Below are positions 15,716 to 24,068 of a DNA stretch of 64,000 nucleotides, piece by piece. The stretch's first letter is position 1. Each line of letters begins with the position of its first letter. A program made the position numbers and the translations under genes. The stretch is taken from contig NZ_JAEHGC010000005.1 of assembly GCF_016107705.1 (NCBI RefSeq), positions 294,582 through 358,581 of the forward strand, in the 5' to 3' direction. The stretch comes from Neobacillus cucumis. Its GTDB lineage: Bacteria > Bacillota > Bacilli > Bacillales_B > DSM-18226. The notes beneath the pieces were generated by a model, which worked only from the letters and a program-made list of their open reading frames with translations, was not told the origin of the DNA and searched no databases.

Positions 15716-16972
15716 TTGGAGAATCAAAGAGTGAATTCGATCCTGTTATTATTTGTGGTGTTTGGCGGCTTTTTTATCTTTGGTTTATCGGAAAATGTTA
15801 AAGGCCCGGCGCTGCCGGCCATGCAGTCCGAATTCAAACTACACGAATCTCAGCTTGGATTCTTACTTGCCCTAAATTCTCTCGGATATCTGCTGGCGTG
15901 CTCTTTTACTTCAAACCTGTCCAATAAGATCGGAATTAAATGGATAGGAATCCTTGCATTTGCCTCGATGACATTGTCGGGTATTTTCATGTTCTTATCT
16001 AAGGGGTATACATCTTTAACGCTATCTTATTTTATGTTATATCTGGGAAACGGAATACTCGAGATTGGGCTTGGAATCATGGCTGCCCGCATATTTACCA
16101 AGAACACGGGGACGATGATGAACCTTGCCCATTTTTTTTATGGCCTTAGTTCAATCGGGGCTCCTATTTTGGGTGCTTCCATGATGGGATGGAATGTTTT
16201 GAATGGGGAACTTGGCTGGCGTGGTATGTATTTAATGGTTCTTTCACTATCGATTTTGCCCATCATTCCTTCATTTTTCGGAAGGTTTCCAGAAGAACAT
16301 CAAAAAGATGGGGAATCCACATCGTTTCGTAATCTGATTCGGGATCCGATTGCTTGGAAGATTGTGGCCATCCTTTCGTTTGGAGTGGTGTCTGAAATAT
16401 CAATTGGAAGCTGGCTTGTTTATTATTTGGAAAATGCTTATGATTGGTCATTAAATAGAGCTTCAGGAATGCTTTCGTCCTTTTTTCTATTCTTTACCCT
16501 TTCAAGGCTGATTGCCGGACCCATCACTGATAAAATTGGCTATACTCTTTCCATTATGATATTTTCTGCCTTTTCAGGTGTATGCAGCCTTGCAGCTGTT
16601 TTCAGCGGAGAAAAAGGGGCGATTCTATTTGCTATTGCAGGTATTGGGATTGCTCCAATTTATCCGACAGTTATGGCGCTGCTTGCCAAACAATACTCTA
16701 AAGGAGTAGGGACAGCGATCACTTTTACGGTGACTCTCTTGGGAATTTCCAGTATTATAGGAAATTTGCTTGTGGGTTTTATCATCGATTTTTTCAATCG
16801 AGTATTTGGACAGAAGAGTGTGGGGGGAGAAATAATTGGCCTTCAGGCAGGTTATGTATTTATCGCAGGAATGGCCATCCTATGCTCAGTTTATAGCGTG
16901 TCTTTATATAAAACCCTTCGAAACCAAAATAAGGTTGAAGGAAAGGTAAAAGGTTCAGAAATGGGATTCTGA
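15716..16972 (+). CDS. MFS transporter
   Basis: A 418-aa Major Facilitator permease with 12 hydrophobic segments. The N-half holds FGLSENVKGPALPAMQSEFKL then a TSNLSNKIGIKW loop-2/3 motif, and the second half holds RLIAGPITDKIGY as the repeated motif A. I choose the TTG at 15716 because GGAGG lies 9 bp upstream; the upstream in-frame ATG at 15677 lacks one. It is followed by the GH1 6-phospho-beta-glucosidase but has its own strong terminator, so the link is loose. A sugar or glycoside substrate is plausible but unproven (FucP/GlcP-like MFS proteins share this look). Confidence 0.82.
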   Translation: MENQRVNSILLLFVVFGGFFIFGLSENVKGPALPAMQSEFKLHESQLGFLLALNSLGYLLACSFTSNLSNKIGIKWIGILAFASMTLSGIFMFLSKGYTSLTLSYFMLYLGNGILEIGLGIMAARIFTKNTGTMMNLAHFFYGLSSIGAPILGASMMGWNVLNGELGWRGMYLMVLSLSILPIIPSFFGRFPEEHQKDGESTSFRNLIRDPIAWKIVAILSFGVVSEISIGSWLVYYLENAYDWSLNRASGMLSSFFLFFTLSRLIAGPITDKIGYTLSIMIFSAFSGVCSLAAVFSGEKGAILFAIAGIGIAPIYPTVMALLAKQYSKGVGTAITFTVTLLGISSIIGNLLVGFIIDFFNRVFGQKSVGGEIIGLQAGYVFIAGMAILCSVYSVSLYKTLRNQNKVEGKVKGSEMGF

Positions 16973-16986
16973 ACCTTTTACCTTTT
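16942..16986 (+). terminator. Very strong terminator after the MFS gene
   Basis: A 19-bp stem (AAAGGTAAAAGGTTCAGAA and its complement) with a 6-nt loop; the stem overlaps the last codons of the gene. Confidence 0.88.
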
Positions 16987-17067
16987 ATAATAATAAGAAT
17001 GTACTTATTTTATAAGGAAGAGAACCTTATAAATTCACTCAAAAAACGAATATTAATGAAGGAATAA

Positions 17068-18522
<1,455 letters not shown>

Positions 18523-18528
18523 TACTTC

Positions 18529-18569
18529 AAAAAAAGTGTTTAAATCCAAATGGATTTAGGCACTTTTTT
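18529..18569 (+). terminator. Terminator after the GH1 gene
   Basis: AAAAAGTG...CACTTTTTT outer stem and AAATCC / GGATTT inner stem, with a T tail. Confidence 0.8.
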
Positions 18570-18677
18570 GATACTTATAACGCCCTAACGGGTTGTTTAG
18601 TAACTTAAGGTTTTATTAAGGTTCCCCCATTAAGATGGAAAACAGTTAAGGGAAATTATAAATTTGGGGGAATTAAC

Positions 18678-19502
18678 TTGAAAAAGAATTATACAAAAAT
18701 TGTTCTGGATTTACTAATGGCAATCACTTTTGTGTTGTTAATGGATCCAAGGGTATTAAATGGTTTACCTTTTCATGAAGTGGCAGGTCTGGTAATCGGA
18801 GTAGCGATTCTTACACATATTGGATTGAACTATCGCTGGGTGATTAATACGACTAAAAAGATTTTCGATCCTAAACTTCCTAAAAAAACAAAATTTAGTT
18901 ATTTGTTAAATATCTTGCTTTTAATTTCTATGGCTACCGTTATTATTACAGGTATCTTAATTTCTAGGATAGTTTTTCCAAGTCTTGCGGTACAAGGTGG
19001 ACACTCGATTCGAGGAATCCACAGTTTCTCAGCAGACGCAACGCTTGCATTAGTGGGCCTTCATGTTGGGGTCCATTGGCAATGGGTAATGAGTATTTTT
19101 AAAAAGGCGTTTAAATCAAAAGAAGGAAAATTTAGAAAAGGTGTAATTGCATCAGTGGTCCTATCCATCGCCATTTTAGCAGGCGGAATTCAATGGTTTT
19201 CCGCAACAGCTTCTTCAAATATTGCTGATTTTGCACCTAAACAAGTACAACAAAGTGGGCAGCCATCCAACAATGGGAATACAGGGATAACAACCAATAC
19301 AGTACAGGGACCGCCTAGTGGAGATTTTCGTGAAGGAAAATTTCATGGAAAAGATGGACATGGTGGCAGCAGCAACCCGTTTCGTGATGTACTAAATTAT
19401 TTTGCGATTTGGGCAGCCATCATCATTCCCACCTATTATTTTGAAAAACGAAAACTAAAGAATAAACGAGAATCAAAAAACTTACATCTTCAAAATTCAT
19501 GA
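18678..19502 (+). CDS. DUF4405-type membrane cytochrome-like protein
   Basis: A 274-aa membrane protein started by TTG (GGGGGAATTAAC upstream). About four transmembrane helices lie in the first ~180 residues with conserved His residues in helices (LPFHEVAG, ILTHIGLNY, GGHSIRGIHSF, LHVGVHWQW). This is the pattern of DUF4405 / flavinylation-associated cytochrome-b-like proteins that bind haem and pass electrons across the membrane. A Gly/Asn/Gln/His-rich extracytoplasmic loop (~195-240) and a last helix follow. There is no FMN-binding-domain partner nearby. The haem role is inference from family knowledge. Confidence 0.75.
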   Translation: MKKNYTKIVLDLLMAITFVLLMDPRVLNGLPFHEVAGLVIGVAILTHIGLNYRWVINTTKKIFDPKLPKKTKFSYLLNILLLISMATVIITGILISRIVFPSLAVQGGHSIRGIHSFSADATLALVGLHVGVHWQWVMSIFKKAFKSKEGKFRKGVIASVVLSIAILAGGIQWFSATASSNIADFAPKQVQQSGQPSNNGNTGITTNTVQGPPSGDFREGKFHGKDGHGGSSNPFRDVLNYFAIWAAIIIPTYYFEKRKLKNKRESKNLHLQNS

Positions 19503-19507
19503 TCAAG

Positions 19508-19585
19508 GTTCAACATCTTTTGAAATCAATCATCTTTCACACGATTCAAGAAAAGTGAAAGACGGCACACTTTATATTGCCATAA
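19508..19585 (+). pseudogene. Possible remnant of a MurE/Mur-ligase N-terminal domain
   Basis: In the frame offset from the preceding gene there is a short coding-like run: SFEINHLSHDSRKV followed by KDGTLYIAIK. The DSRKV..G.L.IAIKG pattern is the hallmark of the N-terminal Mur-ligase domain of MurE. Nothing Mur-like follows: the frame runs into a terminator at 19592. There is no start or ribosome site. It is best read as a gene fragment, with chance similarity as the alternative. Confidence 0.35.
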
Positions 19586-19591
19586 AGGTTC

Positions 19592-19622
19592 TAGCCCTGC
19601 TATTAAAGCAGGGCTATTTTTG
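19592..19622 (+). terminator. Terminator following the Mur-like remnant
   Basis: TAGCCCTGCT / AGCAGGGCTA perfect 10-bp stem with a 6-nt loop and a TTTT tail. Confidence 0.85.
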
Positions 19623-19778
19623 TGGCATATTAAAATCCACGTGTGAACAAAATGAACAAAATATATTTTATTTATGAAAAAAACTTAATTTGGGAAACGT
19701 TCTCACTTCAGAATATTTTGATTATACTTTATTTGCAATTAAAAGAGGTAAAAACAATCTTGAAGGGGTGGAAAACTT

Positions 19779-19943
19779 ATGTGGATCATTACTGTCTATT
19801 TAAAAGAAGAAATTACTATGTTTGAATTTAATACCGAAAAAGAAGCAAGAGAAACTTTGGGCAAAGTACAAGGTTATAAGGTTCTTTCTGAGGTTATTTA
19901 CTATAACGACATTGAAAATTCACTGCAGCTTGTACAAACATAA
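19779..19943 (+). CDS. Small protein (54 aa), paralogue of the gene at 5461-5607
   Basis: A short gene: AAGGGGTGG 8 bp before the ATG, stop TAA at 19941-19943. The product begins MWIITVYLKEE and contains FNTEKEARETL and SEVIYYND, aligning with the 48-aa product at 5461 over nearly its whole length (about half the positions identical by eye). Function unknown; small and soluble, with a beta-rich look. The conserved start and internal pattern in two unlinked copies support a real coding gene. Confidence 0.72.
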   Translation: MWIITVYLKEEITMFEFNTEKEARETLGKVQGYKVLSEVIYYNDIENSLQLVQT

Positions 19944-20101
19944 TTTGTATCGTAATAAGTCTGTGTACCCCCTTTTGCTTTGTGTAGAAATTTAAAGCAG
20001 GACAAATATCCATTTTTAATTGACATGTTGTATTACCATTTCCTTTAAAGGATAATGATGCATATTAATATAGTAAACAACCTTAAGGAGGTGTGTTTAC
20101 T

Positions 20102-20227
20102 ATGTGCGGTTGGTGCGGTTGCGGAGGTTATGGCTATGGATACGGCTACGGTGGCTATAGCCCATTTGTTTTAATTGTTGTGTTGTTCATTCTTTTAATT
20201 ATTGTTGGAGCAAGCAGCTTCTATTAA
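20102..20227 (+). CDS. YjcZ-family small sporulation protein (41 aa)
   Basis: A tiny gene with a near-consensus AAGGAGGTG ribosome site. The product starts MCGWCGCGGYGYGYGYGGYS and ends with one hydrophobic helix (FVLIVVLFILLIIVGASSF). A Gly/Tyr/Cys-rich head with a single tail helix is the YjcZ/YhbZ family known in Bacillus sporulation and spore membranes. A terminator follows 11 bp after the stop. Confidence 0.85.
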   Translation: MCGWCGCGGYGYGYGYGGYSPFVLIVVLFILLIIVGASSFY

Positions 20228-20237
20228 TAAAACATAC

Positions 20238-20276
20238 AAAAATGAGGTGGTCTCGATCAGACACCTCATTTTTGTG
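20238..20276 (+). terminator. Terminator after the YjcZ-like gene
   Basis: AAAATGAGGTG...CACCTCATTTTT with a T-rich tail. It also shows that an in-frame start at 20242 for the next gene cannot be the true one. Confidence 0.8.
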
Positions 20277-20379
20277 TTTTTTAATTAGTTTTTTTCTGTC
20301 GTTACTAAAACAAATGCGAAATACCAATCGAAATATGTTGCTTGAATATTGTAATCATTTTACATTTTGGAGAATAAAA

Positions 20380-21135
20380 TTGAGGAATGAACTTATAAAG
20401 GAGACGATAAAGCTGACTCCAACGGTATTTTTTGTAGTTTTAATCTCATCCCTTGCCTACATTCTTGGAGGATTTCTTGTTTTATTTCGGAAAAATTGGT
20501 CGGAAAAAACCTTATTGTCATTAGTTGCTCTTAGTGCCGGTTTATTGTTATCCATTGCGCTTTTGGATCTAATTCCTGAAGGACAAGAGGGCATTAATCA
20601 TAGTAGTTTGTTCGTCCTAATTGGTTTTCTTATAATGTATTTAGTCTTTTTGCCAACAACATTGAACAGGAAAAATGGATTAGAAAACGGAGACCTTACT
20701 ACTGTAAAAGGATTATCAAGTGGAATGCTGCTACACAATTTTTTTGAGGGGTTATCCATTGGAATTAGCTATTCTGCAGATTTTAAATTAGGAATCTTTG
20801 TTTCTATAGCACTGGTTATTCATAAAATCCCGGAGGGACTTTCTTATACTTCCGTTATGCTTGCCTTTCTAAATGGCCGGAAAAAAACTGCAATTTATCT
20901 TATCATTCAAGGAATTTTCACTTGGTTAGGGGCGGGATCTGCTTATTTTTTATCAGGACTTAGAGATCATCAAGAACAAATTGTTGCAATGGGCTTATCC
21001 GTAACAGCCGGAATTTTCCTATATCTAAGTGGAACCTTATTATTGCCTTTAATTAATCGAGGAACCTTTAAAAGTACACCTTTGTTCTTTATCGGTGGGA
21101 TCTTACTTTATTTGGTATTACATAGTATTGTGTAG
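20380..21135 (+). CDS. ZIP-family metal transporter
   Basis: About 251 aa with ~8 hydrophobic segments. The two ZIP metal-site helices are clear: HNFFEGLSIGIS (~112) and HKIPEGLSY (~150), each with the H..EG motif that binds Zn/Fe/Mn in the membrane. The frame is open further upstream into the preceding terminator, so the start must be internal. I choose the TTG at 20380, with GGAG 7 bp before it, but AAAGGAG at 20397 before a CTG codon is an alternative. The usual role is divalent metal uptake. It is the last intact chromosomal transporter before the element. Confidence 0.8.
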   Translation: MRNELIKETIKLTPTVFFVVLISSLAYILGGFLVLFRKNWSEKTLLSLVALSAGLLLSIALLDLIPEGQEGINHSSLFVLIGFLIMYLVFLPTTLNRKNGLENGDLTTVKGLSSGMLLHNFFEGLSIGISYSADFKLGIFVSIALVIHKIPEGLSYTSVMLAFLNGRKKTAIYLIIQGIFTWLGAGSAYFLSGLRDHQEQIVAMGLSVTAGIFLYLSGTLLLPLINRGTFKSTPLFFIGGILLYLVLHSIV

Positions 21136-21163
21136 GATTGAATAGAAGTGTTTTTACTACTTC

Positions 21164-21195
21164 CCCAAAGAGGATTCTATCCTCCGACTTACAGT
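21164..21195 (-). repeat. Decayed copy of the tRNA-Arg 3' end (relic attachment site)
   Basis: 29 of 32 bases match the tRNA-Arg(CCT) 3' segment found at attL and attR. The mismatches fall in the T-loop and anticodon-side stem, so it is not a functional tRNA. It lies 0.8 kb left of attL in the same orientation. Confidence 0.7.
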
Positions 21196-21359
21196 ATTGC
21201 TTTGGCGGTATTCTTTAGGCTGGCATCTGTGCTGACCTCTTTTATTCTAAACATGCAGTGACATGGATTAAAAACAACCGGAGTAAGAGGAAATTATTAA
21301 TAATTTTTCGAATCTATCATCATACAATAGTCGTAAAGATTAATAGGGGGCGGTTACAT

Positions 21360-21713
21360 ATGCTTGCGAAAGTGAACGAGTTAAATAGAAACATAGTTAT
21401 TTTATTATCAGTCCTAATTATTGCCATTACTTCAATAATTGTTACCTTAATTGCAACACGGGAAGGGTCCGGTAATGTAAGTCCAAAGTCATTATCGGAG
21501 TTTCAAGAATTTGTTGTCAAAGAATATGGAGTAAAGCCGGAAATTCAAATTACTTTTCGCAGTGTTTCCCCTGAGCAGGCTCATTCTATAACGGAGTCAT
21601 TAGCGAAAAAGTTAAATTTAGAAAATGCAGGATTAAAGGAATATGATGGTACAGAGTGGTTTGGTACACGAAGTGAAGAAGGTGATATTGCTGTTGATGC
21701 GTTTTATAAGTAA
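21360..21713 (+). CDS. Hypothetical single-pass membrane protein (117 aa)
   Basis: ATG at 21360 with GGGGGCGG upstream; the upstream in-frame extension lacks a ribosome site. One transmembrane helix (~12-33, IVILLSVLIIAITSIIVTLIA) is followed by an ~80-residue soluble domain rich in Ser, Glu and Lys, probably outside the cell. I do not recognise a family. A terminator follows 1 bp after the stop. It lies between the relic attachment site and attL, so it could be left over from an earlier insertion. Confidence 0.65.
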   Translation: MLAKVNELNRNIVILLSVLIIAITSIIVTLIATREGSGNVSPKSLSEFQEFVVKEYGVKPEIQITFRSVSPEQAHSITESLAKKLNLENAGLKEYDGTEWFGTRSEEGDIAVDAFYK

Positions 21714-21714
21714 G

Positions 21715-21739
21715 GCCGTCAAATCATGACGGCTTTTTA
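21715..21739 (+). terminator. Terminator after the 117-aa gene
   Basis: GCCGTCA / TGACGGC with a 5-nt loop and a T5 tail. Confidence 0.85.
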
Positions 21740-21797
21740 TTATATTTGAATTCATATCATTCCGTTTCATTATATTACGAACAGGAGGGAATCTATT

Positions 21798-21923
21798 TTG
21801 CTGATTACAAATCTGCCTATTTTTCAATTTGCAAATACTTCTGCATTTTGGGATGTTTTATGTAAACCCTTCCGTTTATGTCAAAAATACATCCTACAGA
21901 CAATGAAAAAAGCGCAATGCTAA
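21798..21923 (+). CDS. Possible small protein (41 aa), TTG start
   Basis: AGGAGG at 21783 lies 9 bp before a TTG that opens a 41-codon frame (MLITNLPIFQFANTSAFWDV...KKAQC), closed by TAA just inside the following hairpin. There is no recognisable family, and the ribosome site is the main support. It may be fortuitous or a decayed gene end next to attL. Confidence 0.3.
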   Translation: MLITNLPIFQFANTSAFWDVLCKPFRLCQKYILQTMKKAQC

Positions 21924-21957
21924 CGGATAACAAACCGTGATACAAAGCGCTTTTTTA
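21906..21957. terminator. Hairpin next to attL: the tRNA-Arg gene's original terminator
   Basis: AAAAAAGCGC ... GCGCTTTTTT with inner ACGG / CCGT pairing. Read on the minus strand it lies just past the old tRNA 3' end at 21965, so before integration it would have ended the tRNA-Arg transcript. Confidence 0.65.
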
Positions 21958-21963
21958 ACGAGT

Positions 21964-22006
21964 ACGTCCCAAAGAGGATTCGAACCTCCGACCTACAGTT
22001 TAGGAA
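21964..22006 (-). repeat. attL: 43-bp direct repeat of the tRNA-Arg 3' end
   Basis: Identical over 43 bp to 43505-43547, which is the 3' part of the intact tRNA-Arg(CCT). It covers the T-arm, variable loop and half of the anticodon stem. The flanks differ at once on both sides, so it marks the left junction of the integrated element. Confidence 0.93.
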
Positions 22007-22111
22007 TGTGTATTTTATAACTGTATTATATGAGGAAATGTTCAGTAATACTAGGTTTTGTTTACCTAATGTTAGGTGGAATTTGTTCATCTTGGGGGGG
22101 GATTTGTAATA

Positions 22112-22132
22112 TTTGGTGGCAGATTGGTGGCA
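22112..22132 (+). repeat. Arm-type integrase sites, left end (2 copies)
   Basis: TTTGGTGGCA at 22112-22121 and ATTGGTGGCA at 22123-22132, ~105 bp inside attL. Three copies of the same decamer in the same orientation lie inside attR. Confidence 0.65.
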
Positions 22133-22445
22133 ATATTTATGGGTCAATCTTGAGCAAATTTAAACTAATTCGAGGGAACAGGAATGAGGGGAAAACAAAG
22201 GATTCTAAAATACCCATGATTATTTTTTCTACTTACTTACTGTTCACTTATTAGATAAATTGTAATTAATATATATTGTTTATTTTAAGAACTGTTTACT
22301 TTAAGAGTTGTAGTATTTGTTTATTTAATGGGTATAACTGTATCTGGTTTGGAAACTCAATATTAAGAGAGGGCAATTAGTACCCTCCATTTTAGCTAAT
22401 ATAAGATAAGCTTATGGAAGAGGTGATTAAAGGGTTTATAATCAA

Positions 22446-22580
22446 TGTTTAAGAAAAAGAAGGTGATTATTGTAAGTGGAGATACAATTATTGTACAAAA
22501 AGAAAAAAAGCCCAAAAAGAGTCACTTTGAATTAGTGACTCTTTTTAATTCGTCGCCTCTTTTGTTTCGTAGGGGATAGC
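22446..22580 (+). CDS. Possible short ORF (44 aa) in the left end of the element
   Basis: ATG at 22446 with a weak AAAGGG upstream gives a Lys-rich 44-residue frame (MFKKKKVIIVSGDTIIVQKE...). The frame runs through a hairpin terminator (22514-22546), which argues against it. It could be a leader peptide. Listed with low confidence. Confidence 0.2.
22514..22546. terminator. Bidirectional terminator
   Basis: AAAAAGAGTCACT / AGTGACTCTTTTT with a 7-nt loop; A and T runs on both sides let it serve the minus-strand gene ending at 22627. Confidence 0.8.
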
Positions 22581-22626
22581 CATAGTGAATGGTCTAATTT
22601 GCCGCAGACAAAAAAGTATTGATACA

Positions 22627-23418
22627 TTATAATAAATTTAACGATTGTTGGGCTGTCATTTGGATACGGTTGCTGAAGCTTCTAAAGTTATTCCAATTAC
22701 TAGTAACTCCTGAACTGTAAGTATAAACATTAACTTGTTTAGTTGGTGAAATAACCCTTTGGGTGACTTCGTCATGATGTATAGTATAAAATGGTATGTT
22801 TAGTAAGTCTGCCAAATTCATTATCATTTCGTAGTTAGGCTTATCGGCAGTGTATGGTTGCCATGAATTGAAACTAACTTTGTTACTTCTCTTAATTTCA
22901 AAAATAGAAGAAAAATTGTTAGCCTTCGAATTATATACGATCATATCTAAATCCAACTTTTGGACTTGGCTACCACTAAAGAAGTTTCTTGACCAGATGT
23001 GGAATGGATCAGTAACACTTTGTAAGTTATTTACTGCCTTAGTAGGAGAACTTGAAATGGCTAGATTAAATTGCTGTCCAATGAACTGCCCCCCATTTAG
23101 GACTGTATAATTTACCCCATTAATAACTAGAAGGTCATTAGGAAAATCATACTCTACCTTTAGGAACGGTAAATTAGTATTGTTAGCAATGAGTTGATGC
23201 AATTGATTAACTAACGCTAAAGCTCTTGCACCCTGTGGAGAATTATAGTAGTTTCCATTTAAATCACTAACTACCGAGATTCCTGTTAAGGTTGGACTAG
23301 ATTGAGAATTTGTCCAAAGTAAAATTGCGGGACCTGGGGGAAGGCTAATTATGACTTCTTTCCCTGTTTGTGATCCTTGACGCGTGTTAGTAAAAACATA
23401 ATTTAAATATGCTGGCAT
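22627..23418 (-). CDS. Putative PD-(D/E)XK-like nuclease of the island (263 aa)
   Basis: Unrecognised family, cytoplasmic. The middle carries KLDLDMIVYNSKANNF followed by SIFEIKRSNK (~155-180). An Asp, then E-x-K at the end of the next strand is the core of PD-(D/E)XK nucleases. The N-terminal third (Gly/Ser/Pro/Asn-rich beta strands) resembles nothing I know. The start is well set by AGGGGTGAT. It lies on the opposite strand to the helicase-RM operon, with its own terminator. It may be a defence nuclease or a toxin with no visible antidote. The nuclease call rests on one motif. Confidence 0.5.
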   Translation of the reverse strand: MPAYLNYVFTNTRQGSQTGKEVIISLPPGPAILLWTNSQSSPTLTGISVVSDLNGNYYNSPQGARALALVNQLHQLIANNTNLPFLKVEYDFPNDLLVINGVNYTVLNGGQFIGQQFNLAISSSPTKAVNNLQSVTDPFHIWSRNFFSGSQVQKLDLDMIVYNSKANNFSSIFEIKRSNKVSFNSWQPYTADKPNYEMIMNLADLLNIPFYTIHHDEVTQRVISPTKQVNVYTYSSGVTSNWNNFRSFSNRIQMTAQQSLNLL

Positions 23419-23655
23419 TATAAATCACCCCTAAAATAGTCAATATTTACTATTATTCAACAAAAAGATAAAATATCCTTTATAGGAGTATAATTTATGC
23501 AAACAAGATTATTAAACGAATTAGAATAAGATATTAATAAGTTTTGACTACTATTGGGTGGATGGATGTCTAAGTAAAACTAGGTTATTGAAGTTTTACT
23601 TTATATCACGTAAGGCTTAAACTGTGTGTTTGGATTTTTGAACCAATAAATCTTT

Positions 23656-23880
23656 TCACTCGTAAATGATTTGGATAGCTTTGCTTAGTTCTTCATTTAC
23701 AATTGCCCAAAAATCTGCATTACTTCGTTCGCGTACAGGACATAAACATTTAATACTGAGCTCCGCACATAAACGGGCAGGAATTCCTGAGTCCACTAAT
23801 ATAGGGTCATCCTCAAATAGAGCTTTTAATTTTGTGATACCGTTTAGTGTTTCAGTAGCGAATCTTACACTAACTCTCAT
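23656..23880 (-). CDS. Small hypothetical protein (74 aa), minus strand
   Basis: Start chosen at ATG 23880 because GGAGG lies 6 bp upstream; a longer frame to 23946 lacks one. The product (MRVSVRFATETLNGITKLKALFED...) has two or three Cys (LSIKCLCPVRER) and an acidic C-terminal helix; no known family. It lies just upstream of and divergent from the UvrD-like gene, separated by 188 bp, so it is a fair candidate for a regulator or partner of that operon. Confidence 0.5.
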   Translation of the reverse strand: MRVSVRFATETLNGITKLKALFEDDPILVDSGIPARLCAELSIKCLCPVRERSNADFWAIVNEELSKAIQIIYE

Positions 23881-24068
23881 GGGAAGCCTCCAGTAATAGT
23901 TTTTCAAATAATTCTTTACATAATCTAGCAGATTATTTAAACCCATTTTGCATTAACATGAGGGCATCGAAGCGCTTTTAATTAAGGACTACAATCAATT
24001 AAGAAAAAGATTATAAAATTTGATGTTATTTTAAGGGTCAAGCGACTATCAATGAAGGGGAGTTAAAA

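Noticed and set aside
19643..19825. 60-aa frame upstream of the 54-aa small gene
   Set aside because: It overlaps the better-supported gene at 19779-19943 in another frame and lacks a ribosome site.
21164..21195. Functional tRNA-Arg gene
   Set aside because: Only the 3' third is present and the T-loop is changed; no acceptor or D arm.
22030..22254. 74-aa plus-strand frame inside the left end of the element
   Set aside because: It overlaps the arm-type repeats, has no ribosome site and no family resemblance.
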